From Mycobacterium noviomagense (lineage in GTDB: Bacteria > Actinomycetota > Actinomycetes > Mycobacteriales > Mycobacteriaceae), in NCBI RefSeq assembly GCF_010731635.1, contig NZ_AP022583.1:3596001-3660000 (forward strand): a DNA stretch of 64,000 bases. Direction: 5' to 3'. This document shows, piece by piece, positions 7,803 to 18,475 of this stretch. Numbering within the stretch: position 1 is the stretch's first letter; each line of letters opens with the position of its first letter. The notes under the pieces were generated by a model that was not told where the DNA came from, did not search any database, and saw only the letters and a program-made list of their open reading frames with translations. The translations under genes were made by a program, and so were the position numbers.

Positions 7803-8998
7803 CCGGCGCGTCTACTGATGCCCCCGAGCTGACGTTGACCGTTGGCGTCCCCGCCAACGGCGGCAGCTGCGTGGCACGCCACGAGGGTCGGGTGGTGTTC
7901 GTGCGCTACGCGCTGCCCGGTGAGCAGGTCCGGGCCCGAGTCACCGCCGACCGCGGGTCCTATTGGCACGCCGAGGCCCTCGAGGTGATCGAGCCGTCAC
8001 CGGATCGCATCGCGCCGCTGTGCCCGATCGCCGGAGTCGACGGCGCCGGGTGCTGCGATCTGGCATTCGTCGACCCGAACGCGGCCCGTGCGCTCAAGGC
8101 GCAAGTGGTCACCAATCAGCTTGCGCGCCTGGGTGGTTACCGCTGGCACGGCGAGGCGGAACCGCTCGGCACGGCGGGCCCGACGGGTTGGCGAACGCGA
8201 GTGCGCCTCGACGTGGGCGCCGACGGGCGGGCCGGCTTTCATCGCTACCACAGTGACGAGCTGGTCACCGACTTGCGTTGCGGTCAGCTGCCCGAGGCGA
8301 TGGTCGACGGTCTGGCAGCGGCCAAGTGGCCGCCGGCCGCGCAGCTGCACATCGCTGTCGACGACGACGGTCAACGGCATGTGGTGCAAACGGTGAAGCA
8401 GGGCAGCAAAACCGTGGCCGAGGTGGTCGATGGCAGCTATCAGGCGGTGCAGCAGGCGGGCGGGCGCAGCTGGCGGATCCCGGTGACGGCATTCTGGCAG
8501 GCACACCGCGACGCGGCGCAGGTCTACAGCGACATGGTGCGCGACTGGACGCAGCCCGCTGCGGGGATGACGGCCTGGGACCTCTACGGCGGCGCGGGCC
8601 TGTTCGCCGCGGTGCTGGCCGAGGCGGTTGGAACGTCGGGGCGGGTGCTGAGCGTCGACACGGCTCGAGCAGCGTCACGAGCTGCCAAGGCCGCGTTGGC
8701 TGATCTGCCTCGAGTGCAGGTGGTCACCGATTCGGTGCGCCGTGCGCTGACGACGCAGTCCGTCGCGGCCGACGTGGCGGTGCTTGATCCGCCGCGCTCG
8801 GGCGCCGGACGCGATGTCATCGACCTGTTGGCCGCTGCGGGCGTGCCGCGGTTGGTGCACATCGGTTGCGAGGCAGCATCATTCGCCCGCGATATCGGGC
8901 TTTACCGCGAGCGCGGCTACACCGTCGAGAAGCTGCGGGTGTTCGACGCCTTCCCGCTGACCCACCACGTCGAGTGCGTGGCGCTGCTGACCCGCTAG
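7799..8998 (+). CDS. TRAM-domain class I rRNA/tRNA (uracil-5)-type methyltransferase (Rv2689c homologue)
   Basis: A SAM-dependent RNA m5U methyltransferase of the RlmD/TrmA family, 399 residues. The N-terminal TRAM domain (about 8-65) includes [21 protein letters not shown]; the SAM-binding loop is [19 protein letters not shown] is the DPPR motif; [12 protein letters not shown] carries the catalytic Cys. The CxxxxxC cluster pattern of RlmD ([14 protein letters not shown]) is partly present, so an Fe-S cluster is possible. TTG 7799 overlaps the permease stop (TTGA) and is the best-placed start; no ATG/GTG fits nearby. It overlaps the convergent transporter gene by 4 bp at the 3' end. Confidence 0.85.
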   Translation: MTGASTDAPELTLTVGVPANGGSCVARHEGRVVFVRYALPGEQVRARVTADRGSYWHAEALEVIEPSPDRIAPLCPIAGVDGAGCCDLAFVDPNAARALKAQVVTNQLARLGGYRWHGEAEPLGTAGPTGWRTRVRLDVGADGRAGFHRYHSDELVTDLRCGQLPEAMVDGLAAAKWPPAAQLHIAVDDDGQRHVVQTVKQGSKTVAEVVDGSYQAVQQAGGRSWRIPVTAFWQAHRDAAQVYSDMVRDWTQPAAGMTAWDLYGGAGLFAAVLAEAVGTSGRVLSVDTARAASRAAKAALADLPRVQVVTDSVRRALTTQSVAADVAVLDPPRSGAGRDVIDLLAAAGVPRLVHIGCEAASFARDIGLYRERGYTVEKLRVFDAFPLTHHVECVALLTR

Positions 8999-10284
8999 GC
9001 CAGCACGAAGTAGCGCACCCACAGGTAAAGGGCGGTCAGCGCAAGCGACATCGCCGTGACCACCGCGCCCTTGCGGGTGAATTCCCAAAACGAGATGGGA
9101 CTGTCTGCGCGCCTTGCGATCCCGATGATGACCACGTTGGCGCTGGCCCCGACCGCGGTGAGGTTCCCGCCGAAGCCGGTACCCAGCGCAAGCGCCCACC
9201 ACAACACGTCGGGATTGGCGTGGCCGACCATGGACGGGACCAGTTCACCGACGATCGGTGCCATCGTCGCGGCATACGGAACGTTGTTGATGACGCCGCC
9301 GAACACCAACGACGCGGCCAGCAGCAGCATCGTCGTCAGCAACGCATTGCCGCCGGTCGCCGTCATCGCCGATCGCGCCAACGAGTTGACGACACCGGTC
9401 TTGACCAAAGCGCCGACCATGACGAACAGCCCGGCGAAGAACAGCAGCGTGTCCCACTCGACGCTGGACAGGTAATCCGCGCGTTCCAGCCCGGAAATCA
9501 CGATCAGGATGCCCGCGCCCAGCAGCGCCACGACCGAGGGGTCCATGCGCAGCGCCGAGTGCGCGACGAATCCCGCGAACACCAGTACCAGCACGACCCC
9601 GCACTTGACCAGCAGCCCCGGATCCCGGATGGCTTCGCGTTCTTCCAGCGCCATGACGTCGGCGACGCGCTCCGGGTCGACCGCGAACGCACCCGGGAAC
9701 AGCCGGGGCAGCAGCGCGATGAACACGGCGGTGACGATGACGACCAGCGGGGTCAGGTGGATCAGGAAGTCGTTGAACGACAGCCCCGCTCGGCTCGCGA
9801 TGATGATGTTGGGCGGGTCACCGACCAACGTCGCGTTGCCGCCGATGTTGGAGGCGAATGCCTCGGCCATCAAGAACGGCGCCGCATTGATCTCCAGCCG
9901 GTCACACACCAGCAGCGTCACCGGCGCGATCAGCAACACCGTGGTGACGTTGTCCAGCAGCGCTGAGCCCAACGAGGTCACCAGCACCAGCAGGATCATG
10001 ATGCGCAGCGGGGAGCCTTTTGCGCGTTTGGTAGCCCAGATCGCGACGTATTCGAAGACACCGGTCTGGCGCAGCACGCTGACGATGATCATCATGCCGA
10101 GCAGCAAAAAGAGGACGTCCCAATCGATCCCGGTAGCGTGGGAGTAGAAGACGTCGTGGGACCTGATCACCGGCAAGGTGACCACGATCGCGGCGCCGGT
10201 CAGCGCCACCATTGTCCTGTTGAGGCGGTCGTGGGCGATTAACGCGTAGGCGATCACGAATACGGTGACCGCGACGGCGCTCAT
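8995..10284 (-). CDS. ArsB/NhaD-family ion transporter
   Basis: A 429-residue protein with about 11-12 membrane segments. It has [23 protein letters not shown] in the first half and [21 protein letters not shown] near the end, the paired re-entrant signatures of the ArsB/CitMHS/NhaD ion transporter superfamily. M. tuberculosis has two tandem ArsB-like genes here (Rv2684-Rv2685); only one is present in this window. Annotated there as an arsenic transporter, but no ars regulator or arsenate reductase is adjacent, so Na+/H+ or another anion is equally possible. Sixteen bases downstream of the CBS gene on the same strand, probably co-transcribed. Confidence 0.82.
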   Translation of the reverse strand: MSAVAVTVFVIAYALIAHDRLNRTMVALTGAAIVVTLPVIRSHDVFYSHATGIDWDVLFLLLGMMIIVSVLRQTGVFEYVAIWATKRAKGSPLRIMILLVLVTSLGSALLDNVTTVLLIAPVTLLVCDRLEINAAPFLMAEAFASNIGGNATLVGDPPNIIIASRAGLSFNDFLIHLTPLVVIVTAVFIALLPRLFPGAFAVDPERVADVMALEEREAIRDPGLLVKCGVVLVLVFAGFVAHSALRMDPSVVALLGAGILIVISGLERADYLSSVEWDTLLFFAGLFVMVGALVKTGVVNSLARSAMTATGGNALLTTMLLLAASLVFGGVINNVPYAATMAPIVGELVPSMVGHANPDVLWWALALGTGFGGNLTAVGASANVVIIGIARRADSPISFWEFTRKGAVVTAMSLALTALYLWVRYFVLA

Positions 10285-10300
10285 CGGCGCTCCGCCCGGA

Positions 10301-10744
10301 TCAATGCTTCAGCGCCGCGGCGAGCAGGCGCGACGCGGTGATCACGCCGAGCAGCGTGCCTTCTTTGACCACTGCGATCAGCGGACTGCGCAGCCGCGCC
10401 ATCAGCGTCGCCACCTCGATGATCGTGTCGTCGGCGTCGGCTGCTGGTATCTCGACCAAGTGCTCGGGCAGCACGTCGCGGACTTTCTTGCCGCCCAGCT
10501 TTTCCGCGGCGCGGTCGGCCATCGACTCGTTGAGCACACCGGCCAGCGACGGGTCGTCTTGCACATAGCGGGGCAAGATGAAGCGGACGACCTGAGAAGC
10601 CGGCAGCACCGCGTACGGCTTGCCGGACTGGTCGGTGACGACAATCCCGGGCAGGCGATGCTCGGCAAGCAAGCGGGCGGCATCCAGGGCGCCGGAGTCG
10701 ATGCTCACGACCGGGAAATCTTCGGCGATCTCCTGCGCGCGCAT
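10301..10744 (-). CDS. CBS-domain protein (Rv2683 homologue)
   Basis: A 147-residue protein made of two CBS motifs: residues 1-60 ([32 protein letters not shown]) and about 85-147 ([35 protein letters not shown]). CBS pairs bind adenine nucleotides and often gate transporters or enzymes. It precedes the ArsB/NhaD gene by 16 bp on the same strand, so an inferred role is nucleotide sensing for that transporter. It is divergent from dxs with an 80-bp intergenic region. Confidence 0.83.
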   Translation of the reverse strand: MRAQEIAEDFPVVSIDSGALDAARLLAEHRLPGIVVTDQSGKPYAVLPASQVVRFILPRYVQDDPSLAGVLNESMADRAAEKLGGKKVRDVLPEHLVEIPAADADDTIIEVATLMARLRSPLIAVVKEGTLLGVITASRLLAAALKH

Positions 10745-10812
10745 ACCGCGACGATACGTCGGTGTGCGCCCCCGCCGCGCGTTTGGCTTGCCGGGACTCC
10801 CGCGCGCCTGCG

Positions 10813-10824
10813 TACACTGGCGAA
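10813..10824 (+). promoter_or_regulatory. -10 element for a probably leaderless dxs transcript
   Basis: TACACT (10813-10818) matches the mycobacterial SigA TANNNT -10 and ends six bases before the ATG at 10825. There is no Shine-Dalgarno-like sequence between. Both facts fit a transcript starting at or next to the A of the start codon. No clear -35 was seen, which is common for this promoter class. Confidence 0.5.
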
Positions 10825-12756
10825 ATGCTTGAACAGATCCGCGGGCCAGCTGATCTGCAGCCCCTTTCGCAAGCTGAGCTCAAGGATCTGGCGCACGAGA
10901 TACGGCAGTTTCTGATCCACAAAGTCGCTGCCACCGGGGGACACTTGGGGCCCAACCTCGGGGTCGTCGAGCTGACGCTGGCGTTGCACCGGGTGTTCGA
11001 CTCGCCCCACGATCCGATCATCTTCGACACCGGCCACCAGGCATACGTGCACAAGATGCTGACCGGGCGCTGCGGCGATTTCGAGACGCTGCGCAAGAAG
11101 GGCGGCCTGTCGGGGTATCCGAGCCGTGCCGAAAGCGAGCACGACTGGGTCGAGTCCAGCCACGCCAGTGCCGCGCTGTCCTACGCCGACGGGCTGGCCA
11201 AAGCCTTCGAGCTCACCGGGCACCGCAACCGTCATGTGGTGGCGGTGGTCGGCGACGGTGCGCTGACCGGCGGCATGTGCTGGGAGGCGCTGAACAACAT
11301 CGCCGCGGCCCGCCGTCCGGTGGTGATCGTCGTCAACGACAATGGCCGCAGCTACGCCCCGACCATCGGTGCTTTCGCCGACCGCCTGGCCGCGCTGCGG
11401 CTTCAGCCCGCCTATGAGCACCTGTTGGAGAAGGGCCGCGGCGCGGTGCGGGGCATGCCGGTCATCGGCGAGCTGGTCTACCACCTCATGCACAGCGCCA
11501 AGGCCGGCATCAAAGACGCGTTGTCGCCGCAGCTGCTGTTCACCGACCTCGGGCTGAAATACGTGGGACCGGTCGACGGCCACGACGAGCACGCTGTGGA
11601 GTCCGCGCTGCGCCACGCCCGCGGCTTCGGCGGTCCGGTGATAGTGCACGTCGCCACCCGAAAGGGGATGGGTTATCCGCCGGCCGAAGCCGACGAGGCC
11701 GAGCAGATGCATTCCTGCGGGGTGATCGACCCGGCCACCGGGGCGGCTACCAAGGTGCCCGGGCCGGGCTGGACGGCGACGTTCGCCGACGCGCTCGTCG
11801 CCTACGGCGCCCAACGCCGCGATATCGTCGCGATTACCGCCGCCATGCCCGGACCCACCGGGCTGACCGCGTTCGGGCAGCGGTTCAAAGACCGGTTGTT
11901 TGACGTCGGCATCGCCGAGCAGCATGCGCTGACCTCGGCGGCCGGTTTGGCGATGGGCGGGCTGCACCCGGTGGTGGCGATCTACTCGACGTTCCTGAAC
12001 CGGGCGTTCGACCAGATCATGATGGACGTCGCCCTGCACAAGCTGCCGGTCACGCTGGTGCTCGACCGGGCCGGCATCACCGGCCCCGACGGCGCCAGCC
12101 ACAACGGCATCTGGGACCTGTCGATGCTGGGCATCGTCCCCGGCATGCGGGTGGCCGCACCCCGCGACGCCACCCGGCTGCGCGAGGAACTCGGCGAAGC
12201 GCTCGACATCAACGATGGGCCGACCGCCCTGAGGTTCCCGAAAGACGATGTGGGCGAAGACATTCCGGCGCTGGAGCGGCGCTCCGGTGTCGACCTGCTC
12301 GCGGTCCCGGCCGACGGGTTGAGCGCCGACGTGTTGCTGGTGGCGGTTGGGGCGTTCGCATCGATGGCGTTGGCGGTGGCCAAGCGGCTGCGCAATCAGG
12401 GCATCGGCGTGACGGTGATCGACCCGCGCTGGGCGTTGCCGGTGCCGGACGCGCTGCGCGACTTGGCGGTCGCCCACAAACTGGTCGTCACGCTGGAAGA
12501 CAACGGCGTGAACGGCGGTGTGGGCAGCGCGGTTTCGGCGGCGCTGCGACGCGCGGAGATCGACATACCCTGCCGCGATGTGGGTCTACCGCAGCAGTTC
12601 TACGACCACGGCTCGCGAAGTGAGATCTTCGCCGACGTGGGGCTCACCGAACAAGACGTCGCCCGCCAGATCACCGGCTGGGTCGCGGCCCTGGAGAATA
12701 ACGTCCCGGACCCCGGCCCAGCAGACGCAAAAGCACCGAAATTACCGCCCGTTTAG
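10825..12756 (+). CDS. dxs: 1-deoxy-D-xylulose-5-phosphate synthase
   Basis: Condenses pyruvate and glyceraldehyde-3-phosphate, the first step of the MEP isoprenoid pathway that supplies decaprenyl phosphate for cell wall assembly and menaquinone side chains. It is 643 residues long, the usual length. TPP-binding [18 protein letters not shown] (about residue 144) and the downstream NDN are present, the catalytic His region [13 protein letters not shown] is intact, and the pyrimidine-domain [17 protein letters not shown] with its Glu follows. [15 protein letters not shown] and the C-terminal transketolase domain close the protein. ATG 10825 gives [16 protein letters not shown], the standard start. 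The stop codon lies in the loop of a 14-bp inverted repeat shared with the convergent RNase D gene. Confidence 0.97.
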   Translation: MLEQIRGPADLQPLSQAELKDLAHEIRQFLIHKVAATGGHLGPNLGVVELTLALHRVFDSPHDPIIFDTGHQAYVHKMLTGRCGDFETLRKKGGLSGYPSRAESEHDWVESSHASAALSYADGLAKAFELTGHRNRHVVAVVGDGALTGGMCWEALNNIAAARRPVVIVVNDNGRSYAPTIGAFADRLAALRLQPAYEHLLEKGRGAVRGMPVIGELVYHLMHSAKAGIKDALSPQLLFTDLGLKYVGPVDGHDEHAVESALRHARGFGGPVIVHVATRKGMGYPPAEADEAEQMHSCGVIDPATGAATKVPGPGWTATFADALVAYGAQRRDIVAITAAMPGPTGLTAFGQRFKDRLFDVGIAEQHALTSAAGLAMGGLHPVVAIYSTFLNRAFDQIMMDVALHKLPVTLVLDRAGITGPDGASHNGIWDLSMLGIVPGMRVAAPRDATRLREELGEALDINDGPTALRFPKDDVGEDIPALERRSGVDLLAVPADGLSADVLLVAVGAFASMALAVAKRLRNQGIGVTVIDPRWALPVPDALRDLAVAHKLVVTLEDNGVNGGVGSAVSAALRRAEIDIPCRDVGLPQQFYDHGSRSEIFADVGLTEQDVARQITGWVAALENNVPDPGPADAKAPKLPPV

Positions 12757-12772
12757 GGGCTTTTGCGTCTGC
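12721..12772. terminator. bidirectional terminator between dxs and the RNase D-like gene
   Basis: GCAGACGCAAAAGC (12721-12734) and GCTTTTGCGTCTGC (12759-12772) form a perfect 14-bp inverted repeat with a 24-base loop. It contains the end of dxs (stop 12754-12756) and sits 10 bp before the end of the convergent RNase D-like gene (12782). Each arm ends in a run of A or T, so it can work in either direction. I recall the GCAGACGCAAAA/TTTTGCGTCTGC arm as a recurrent intergenic element in mycobacteria. Confidence 0.65.
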
Positions 12773-12781
12773 TCGCCACCG

Positions 12782-14023
12782 TTAACCGAGCGCTGCGGCC
12801 AATACCGGGACCACGAGCTGACGCTGCCAGGACCGGGCCTGTCCGGCGGCCAGGAACTCATCGACCACCCGCTCGTCACCGCCGTCCCAGTCCCAGCACA
12901 GCCGTCGCACCAGGTCGGGGGAGACCAGGTTCTCCACCGGAACCGATACCTGCTGCGACAACTCCGCCAACGCTGCCCGGGCCGCATCGAGCCGCACGGC
13001 GGCCTCCGGCCTGCGCTTGGCCCACCGCGCCGCAGGCGGCGGCCCGTTGGGTGGTTCCAAGTCCTCGGCGGGCTCTGGATTTTCCCGGGCCGCTTCCAGG
13101 GCCGCCAGCCACGTCGCAGCGCTGCGGCGCTGCTTGGGCCCGCCGAACACCGGCAGCGCCAACAGCTCCTCGGTCGTCTTCGGGTCGGCGACGGCCGCGT
13201 CGATGATCGCCGAATCGGGCAAGATGCGCCCGGGCGCGATGTCGCGGCGCTGCGCGATACGGTCGCGCGCGGTCCACAACTCGCGCACCGCGGCCAGGCC
13301 GCGTCGGTCGCGGACCCGATGGATACCGGACGTGCGTTGCCAGTGGTCGCGCCGTGTGGTCGGCGTGCCCAGCGCCGCTGAAGTCCGCAGGTACTCGAAT
13401 TCCTCTGCAGCCCAATGTGTTTTGCCTTGTTCCGCCAGCACCGCCGCGACGGCGTCCCGCAATTCGATGAGCAGCTCGACGTCAAGCGCGGCATAGTTCA
13501 ACCACGCCGGCGGCAGCGGACGCTTCGACCAGTCGGCCGCGCCGTGTCCCTTCGCTAGCCCCAGCCCGAGAAGGCGCTGCACCATGGCCGCCAGGTTGAC
13601 CCGGTCGAAGCCGGCCAGCCGGCCCGCCAGTTCGGTGTCATAGACCGCCGGCGGACGCATGCCGACTTCGGCCAGGCACGGCAAGTCCTGGTCGGCGGCG
13701 TGCAGTATCCATTCGTCCTCGGCCAGCACTTGCGCGACGGGCCGCAGCGCGGCCAGCGGGTCGGTTCCGTGGCTGACCGGATCGATGAGCACCGTGCCAG
13801 CACCGGCGCGGCGGAGTTGGATCAGATAGGCCCGGTTCGAGTAGCGGAAACCCGACGCTCGCTCGGCGTCGACGGCGAACGGCCCGCGACCGCTGGCCAA
13901 CTGGTCGGCCGCCGCGGCGATCTGCGCCACCGTCACCGATAGATCCGGCACTCCGTCGGCCGGGTGCAGCAGTGGTGTGGGCTCGGCCTCGATGCTGGGC
14001 TGATCGGTTGCCGCTTCGGACAT
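12782..14023 (-). CDS. RNase D-like 3'-5' exonuclease with HRDC domain (Rv2681 homologue)
   Basis: A 413-residue protein. The DEDD exonuclease domain occupies about residues 45-230: FAVDAERASGF supplies the first D/E pair, LHAADQDLPCL the second Asp region, and LNYAALDVELLIELRDAV the last Tyr/Asp motif (DEDDy type). HRDC domains follow (REL..ARDRIAQRRDIAPGRILPDSAI). Expected to trim structured RNA 3' ends; the mycobacterial substrate is unknown. ATG 14023 starts one base after the TGA of the DUF3000 gene, so the pair is coupled. Confidence 0.85.
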   Translation of the reverse strand: MSEAATDQPSIEAEPTPLLHPADGVPDLSVTVAQIAAAADQLASGRGPFAVDAERASGFRYSNRAYLIQLRRAGAGTVLIDPVSHGTDPLAALRPVAQVLAEDEWILHAADQDLPCLAEVGMRPPAVYDTELAGRLAGFDRVNLAAMVQRLLGLGLAKGHGAADWSKRPLPPAWLNYAALDVELLIELRDAVAAVLAEQGKTHWAAEEFEYLRTSAALGTPTTRRDHWQRTSGIHRVRDRRGLAAVRELWTARDRIAQRRDIAPGRILPDSAIIDAAVADPKTTEELLALPVFGGPKQRRSAATWLAALEAARENPEPAEDLEPPNGPPPAARWAKRRPEAAVRLDAARAALAELSQQVSVPVENLVSPDLVRRLCWDWDGGDERVVDEFLAAGQARSWQRQLVVPVLAAALG

Positions 14024-14024
14024 G

Positions 14025-14606
14025 TCAGGCGCGGGACCGCGAGCCCAGGTCGGTCACCCCCACCGGCGGTAGTCCCGCGGCGTGCTCGAGCACCTCACAG
14101 AACGCCTCGACGTGGGTGCCGATCTCGGGGGTGGTCGCCGTCCACGACGCCCGCAGCTCCAGTTGGTGGGCGCGCGGTGGGCCGGAGATGTCGCCGTAAC
14201 GCACGGACGTGGTGGCGGTGACCGTACCGCCGAGTGCGGTGACGTGGTCGGCGCGGGTGTCCAGCGCATCGACCAGCCAACTCCATGCCACTTCGGGCAG
14301 CAGCGGGTCGACTGCCTCGCTGGCGTCCAGGTCGGCCTGTATGTAGGCGACCAGCCGCATGGTGCCGTCCCAGGCGTCGGATCCCTCGGGGTCGTACAGC
14401 AGGATCAACCGCCCGAAGGCGTCGCCTTCGGATCGCTCCGGGACGATGTCGAGCTCGGGGTGCTTGACCTCGGCGCCCAGCGCGTAGCTGAACGGCGCGA
14501 GGCGCTGTGGGGGCCGGATGGGGCCGAGCTCGATTTCGGCGCGTACGGAGGCACCGTTCATGGCGGCCACCGCCTCGCGGAACGCGACCGGTTCGAGAGA
14601 GGTCAC
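14025..14606 (-). CDS. DUF3000 protein (Rv2680 homologue)
   Basis: A 193-residue soluble protein starting VTSLEPVAFREAVAAM at the GTG 14606. The longer in-frame extension to 14690 has no family character, and the antisense 3' region of echA15 begins at 14697. Conserved features include RPPQRLAPFSYALGAEV and the acidic LLYDPEGSDAWDG segment. DUF3000 is an actinobacterial family always beside the RNase D-like gene; coupling (stop and next start one base apart) suggests a joint role in RNA processing, but this is inference. Confidence 0.8.
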   Translation of the reverse strand: MTSLEPVAFREAVAAMNGASVRAEIELGPIRPPQRLAPFSYALGAEVKHPELDIVPERSEGDAFGRLILLYDPEGSDAWDGTMRLVAYIQADLDASEAVDPLLPEVAWSWLVDALDTRADHVTALGGTVTATTSVRYGDISGPPRAHQLELRASWTATTPEIGTHVEAFCEVLEHAAGLPPVGVTDLGSRSRA

Positions 14607-14696
14607 GTCCCTTGACGCTAGACCTATCCGCCGACACGCGGGAACAGGCTCGCCGGTTGGTCGCGCGGCCGGGGAGAGCAAAGCCGTCATCGCGGC

Positions 14697-15533
14697 CTAC
14701 GGCTGCAGCTGGCGGGCCTCGGGATCGGCGCCGAAACGCGGCGCGCGCTTCTCGCGGTTGGCGGCCAGTCCTTCGTGCACGTCGGGGCCGCTGAACCCGA
14801 TGAACTCCAGGCCCAGGGCTGTTTCGAACGCGGGCGCGAACATGCGATACCAGTGGTTGAGGCTGTGTTTGGTCCACCGGATCGCCGTTTGCGCTCCGCG
14901 CGCGAGGTCTTCGGCGATGCGGGTTGCCGTGGACAGTACGTCGTCGTCGTCGACACAGGTGGACACCAGCCCGATGCGCTCGGCTTCCTCACCGGTGAGC
15001 GGCTGGCAGGTCAGCAGGTAGTACTTGGCCTTGGCCATGCCGACCAAGAGCGGCCAGCAGATCGCAGCATGATCCCCCGCGGCCACCCCCAGCTTGGTGT
15101 GCCCGTCGATGATCTTGGCGCTGCGCCCGGCCACCGAGATGTCGGCCAGCAGGGCCACCACCAGACCGGCGCCGACCGCCGGCCCGCGAATCGCCGAAAC
15201 CACCGGCTTGTCGAAGTTGACCATGTTGAGCACCAGGTCGCGGGCCTCGCGCATGATGCGGATCCGGTCGGCGAAGTCGCCCATCGTCTCTTCGATCAAG
15301 TCGAAGCTGCCGCCGGAGGAGAACGCTTTTCCTTCGCCGCGCACGAGCACCGCACGCACCTCGGGGTCACGCTCGATCTCCGGCCAGATGTCGGCGAGGT
15401 CCCGGTGCATCTGCGGCCCCACCGAATTGAGCCCGGGCGCATCGAGAATCACGTGCAACACACCGTCGGTGGCCGGTTCGATACGCAGACTTGGGAACTC
15501 GTCGTACCTGACGGGGGGATGGCTGACTGGCAT
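14697..15533 (-). CDS. echA15: enoyl-CoA hydratase/isomerase family protein
   Basis: A 278-residue crotonase-fold protein. [14 protein letters not shown] matches the first oxyanion-hole region and [23 protein letters not shown] the second, with Gly residues for CoA thioester binding. The two catalytic Glu of classical hydratases are not both evident ([20 protein letters not shown] has Asp/His instead), so isomerase or another CoA reaction is possible. The start at ATG 15533 ([15 protein letters not shown]) is preferred over upstream codons that run into the convergently spaced GMC gene. Named by position and similarity to Rv2679. Confidence 0.85.
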   Translation of the reverse strand: MPVSHPPVRYDEFPSLRIEPATDGVLHVILDAPGLNSVGPQMHRDLADIWPEIERDPEVRAVLVRGEGKAFSSGGSFDLIEETMGDFADRIRIMREARDLVLNMVNFDKPVVSAIRGPAVGAGLVVALLADISVAGRSAKIIDGHTKLGVAAGDHAAICWPLLVGMAKAKYYLLTCQPLTGEEAERIGLVSTCVDDDDVLSTATRIAEDLARGAQTAIRWTKHSLNHWYRMFAPAFETALGLEFIGFSGPDVHEGLAANREKRAPRFGADPEARQLQP

Positions 15534-15543
15534 ACCGACGAGG

Positions 15544-17250
15544 TTACGCACGCACGGTTCGCGCGCTTGCCCCGCCCTCCGGGGCGGCATCTGCTTTTAT
15601 GTCGCCGCGGATGATCCGTTCGGCCAGCCGCGAGGCGAGCGCCATGATCGTCAGCGCCGGGTTGGCGCTGCCTTGCGTCGGGCACACCGAACCGTCGGCG
15701 AGGAAAAGGTTAGGCACCGCCCAAGTCCGCTGGTTGGAGTCGCAGACGCTGCTGTCGGGGTCGCTGCCCATCCGCGCGCCGCCGATGAGGTGGGCGAAGC
15801 GTTTAATGGTCAGCACGTCTTGGGCGTCGGCGGCATGCAGAATATTTGCGATCAGCTCCTTGGAGTACTCCATGTTGGCCTTGTCGTTGTCGCACAGCGA
15901 GTAGTCGAATCGGGCAACCGGCAATCCGTATTGGTCGGTCTCGCCGGCGAGGGTGACCCGGTTCTCCGGCAGCGGGAGCAGCTCGTTGAGCACCCCGACA
16001 GTGGCCCAGTGGTTGTAGTCGCGCATGTATTCACGCAGCGATGCGCCCCAATGTCCGTCGGCCAGCACGTGTTCGGCCCACGCGATCGGCATCGGGGAGA
16101 CGGTCTGGATGGAGAACCCGCGGGCGAAGCCGCGATCGGGATCGGTTTCGTAGAACTGCTCCGAGGAGACCTCCGGCGGCGGCGCCTTGTACATCCGCAG
16201 TTCCTCGGGCCACCGGCCCGCGCTTTGAGTAGCGCCCTGAACCATGATGTAGCGCCCGACCTGATCGTTGTTGTTGCACAACCCGTTAGGGAATTGAGGA
16301 CTCTGCGAGTTGAGCAGCAGCCGCGGCGTCTCGATCGAATAGCCTGCTACTGCAACGACTTTGGCGCGCTGACGCCGCTCTTGGTCGCTGCCTTCGGCGA
16401 AATACGTGACGCCGCTGGCATGTCCGCGTTCGTCTAGTTCGATGCGGGCCGCCATACAGTTCGCCCGGATTTCCACCCCGTGGGCGAGCGCGTCGGGCAG
16501 ATGGGTGACGAACGGGCTGGCCTTCGCGTTGACCTTGCAGCCCTGCAGGCAATAGCCACGATAAATGCAGTGCGGCCGGTTGCCGAAGGTCCCGTTGACG
16601 ATGCCGACCGGGCCGACCCGCATCTCGATGCCCAGCTTGATGGCGCCTTCCCACAGCTTCAACGCCGCACCCGTCACCGGATGCGGCGAGAACGGATAGC
16701 GGTGCGGGTGTCCCCATGGCCAGTCCTGGCCAGCGACCGGCAGCTCTCGCTCAACACGCTCGTAGTGGGGTAGCAGGTCGGCGTAGGTGATCGGCCAGTC
16801 GGCGCCGACCCGGTCACGGCTGAAGGTTTCGAAGTCGCTGGGGTGAAACCGCGGTGTGTATCCGGCGTAGTGCACCATCGATCCACCCACGCCGCGGCCA
16901 GAGTTGTTCTTGCCCAGCTCCTGTGGGTCGTCGCCGCCGATGATCCGCTTCTGCGTCCAGTACAGCTTGTGCGAGCCGGCCTCGTCGGAAACCCAGTCCT
17001 CATCAGGGTGCCAGAACGGGCCGGCCTCCAGGATCACGATCCGCCAGCCGGCGCGGGCCAGCCGCTGGGCCAGAACCGACCCGCCTGCCCCGGCGCCTAC
17101 GACCACCAGGTCCACCTCCTCGTCGTCGTGATAGCGGCGCATCGTGGATTCGCCGGGCAGGTCACGGGAGTGCACGTCGAGCAGGAAGCGGGAATCGTTG
17201 TCAGCCGGTCCGACCGCGCCTTTGAGCAGGGTGCGCCAAAAGTCACGCAT
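15544..17250 (-). CDS. GMC-family FAD oxidoreductase (gluconate 2-dehydrogenase large-subunit type)
   Basis: A 568-residue flavoprotein. The FAD ADP-binding motif [20 protein letters not shown] is at about residue 49, [17 protein letters not shown] is the GMC signature 1 region, [18 protein letters not shown] is the Cys-rich segment typical of gluconate/sorbose dehydrogenase large subunits, and the C-terminus has HLIGGARMG then [21 protein letters not shown] with the catalytic His/Asn region. The start overlaps the end of the subunit-3-like gene by 8 bp, so both form one complex. Electrons would go to a membrane acceptor. The substrate is not predictable. I do not recall this set at this position in M. 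tuberculosis. Confidence 0.87.
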   Translation of the reverse strand: MRDFWRTLLKGAVGPADNDSRFLLDVHSRDLPGESTMRRYHDDEEVDLVVVGAGAGGSVLAQRLARAGWRIVILEAGPFWHPDEDWVSDEAGSHKLYWTQKRIIGGDDPQELGKNNSGRGVGGSMVHYAGYTPRFHPSDFETFSRDRVGADWPITYADLLPHYERVERELPVAGQDWPWGHPHRYPFSPHPVTGAALKLWEGAIKLGIEMRVGPVGIVNGTFGNRPHCIYRGYCLQGCKVNAKASPFVTHLPDALAHGVEIRANCMAARIELDERGHASGVTYFAEGSDQERRQRAKVVAVAGYSIETPRLLLNSQSPQFPNGLCNNNDQVGRYIMVQGATQSAGRWPEELRMYKAPPPEVSSEQFYETDPDRGFARGFSIQTVSPMPIAWAEHVLADGHWGASLREYMRDYNHWATVGVLNELLPLPENRVTLAGETDQYGLPVARFDYSLCDNDKANMEYSKELIANILHAADAQDVLTIKRFAHLIGGARMGSDPDSSVCDSNQRTWAVPNLFLADGSVCPTQGSANPALTIMALASRLAERIIRGDIKADAAPEGGASARTVRA

Positions 17251-17989
17251 CGAGCTCTCCTCGGTCGATTATCTTGACCGGGTCCTCGGAGGTGGCGCCC
17301 GGCGTCTCGAAAGGCTCACGTGACCCGACACCCCCGAGCCGCATGAATCCGCGAGGGTAGGCCGGCCCGCCAAACCCGATCTCATTCCACGCCCACGGAT
17401 GGCTATAGAAAGCGCTCAACGCCATCCGCATCACCACCGACCAGGCGCGCGAAATATTCAACTTCTCCCAGCTGCCTCCGTACAACTGTTGATGCGCGAA
17501 CCGCTCGACGACGGACTGGCGGGTTTCCGGCACCGCCTCCGCAAATGACTCCGCGCCCGCGTCGCGGGCCGCCTCGTCCAAACCGGCCAACACCAGCCGC
17601 CACGTGTCCCGGTCGTCGGGCATGTCGGCGTACTGGTAGCCGTCCAGCTCTCCGTCGGCGAGCTTGGCGTCGACGAACTCGGCGACCGGTATGCGCGGTT
17701 CGGCGTCCTGGGCCAGCACAGTGTCGCAGAACGCGCGCAGGGTCAACGCCTCGAGGGAATCGAAAAACCGCAATGGTCCCGGCTTTTCCAGTCGCGCCAA
17801 AACCACGCGCTTGGTGGCCTCGTCCCAACTGTCGACGGTGGACAGTACGTCGAAATCGGGGTAGCGGCCGATCATCTGTGGTGTAGTGCCGCGGCGCTGG
17901 CGCGGTAACCACGACGGGTGCAGCGGCTTGCCGCCGGGTCGCAGGTTCGGCAGGTGTTCGCCTTTCGAGATGTCAGGCCGGTCAGACAT
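17243..17989 (-). CDS. gluconate 2-dehydrogenase subunit 3-like protein
   Basis: A 248-residue protein of the gluconate 2-dehydrogenase subunit 3 family, seen in FDSLEALTLRAFCDTVLAQD and in the C-terminal ALSAFYSHPWAWNEIGFGGPAYPRGF. No Tat or Sec signal is visible at its N-terminus (MSDRPDISKGEHLPNL), unlike the periplasmic proteobacterial subunits, so the complex is probably cytoplasmic or anchored through the third gene. It overlaps the GMC gene by 8 bp and follows the small membrane gene by 6 bp. Confidence 0.8.
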   Translation of the reverse strand: MSDRPDISKGEHLPNLRPGGKPLHPSWLPRQRRGTTPQMIGRYPDFDVLSTVDSWDEATKRVVLARLEKPGPLRFFDSLEALTLRAFCDTVLAQDAEPRIPVAEFVDAKLADGELDGYQYADMPDDRDTWRLVLAGLDEAARDAGAESFAEAVPETRQSVVERFAHQQLYGGSWEKLNISRAWSVVMRMALSAFYSHPWAWNEIGFGGPAYPRGFMRLGGVGSREPFETPGATSEDPVKIIDRGELDA

Positions 17990-17995
17990 GGGAGC

Positions 17996-18475
17996 TCACT
18001 TCTCGCGGCGCAAGATCGCGGCCAGCAAGCCCATCCCGCCGACGATGCTCATCAGCCCGGGTGCGGCGATAGGCGGGCCCATCGGCACGTTGTAGCTGGC
18101 CAGCCGCCAGCCGCCGGGCCGCCGGGACACCCCTCGCATATGCAGGTACTGGCCCATTAGCCCGTTGGCCGCGTACACCCCGGCAGTGATCGGCAGCCAC
18201 CGCTTGGCCCAGCGCTTCGAGAACACCCCCGCTATTCCGGCGACAACCACCGGCGGAGTCACCACGATCGGGCTCCACATCCATTTGTTGCCGAAGCTGG
18301 CTTTGTAGTGCTCGAGGTAGATCTCGGCAGTTGTGATCACCGCCGCGAACGCCGTCAGTCCGGACAACGACCGTTCGAAGCGGCCATGAGCGACGTTGCG
18401 CAATGCCCGATCGATGAAGTACTCGACTTCGCCGACCACCTCTCCGGCAGTTCCTGATTTCTCCTTCAGCAACAT
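17996..18475 (-). CDS. membrane protein, first gene of the GMC oxidoreductase operon
   Basis: A 159-residue protein with about four hydrophobic segments (near 40-58, 70-92, 98-114 and 136-154) and a positively charged C-terminus (LRREK). It has no heme-ligand His pair obvious enough to call a cytochrome. Six bases separate it from the subunit-3-like gene and the third gene overlaps the second, so the three are one operon; the protein may anchor the dehydrogenase to the membrane (inference). It is divergent from hemE. Confidence 0.65.
   Translation of the reverse strand: MLLKEKSGTAGEVVGEVEYFIDRALRNVAHGRFERSLSGLTAFAAVITTAEIYLEHYKASFGNKWMWSPIVVTPPVVVAGIAGVFSKRWAKRWLPITAGVYAANGLMGQYLHMRGVSRRPGGWRLASYNVPMGPPIAAPGLMSIVGGMGLLAAILRREK

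Noticed and set aside
8866-9966. Long plus-strand frame opposite the ArsB/NhaD gene
   Set aside because: Arg/Gln/His-rich antisense artefact; the minus strand encodes a conserved transporter over the same interval.
10705-12477. 590-codon minus-strand frame opposite dxs
   Set aside because: No domain and biased composition; dxs is unmistakable on the plus strand.
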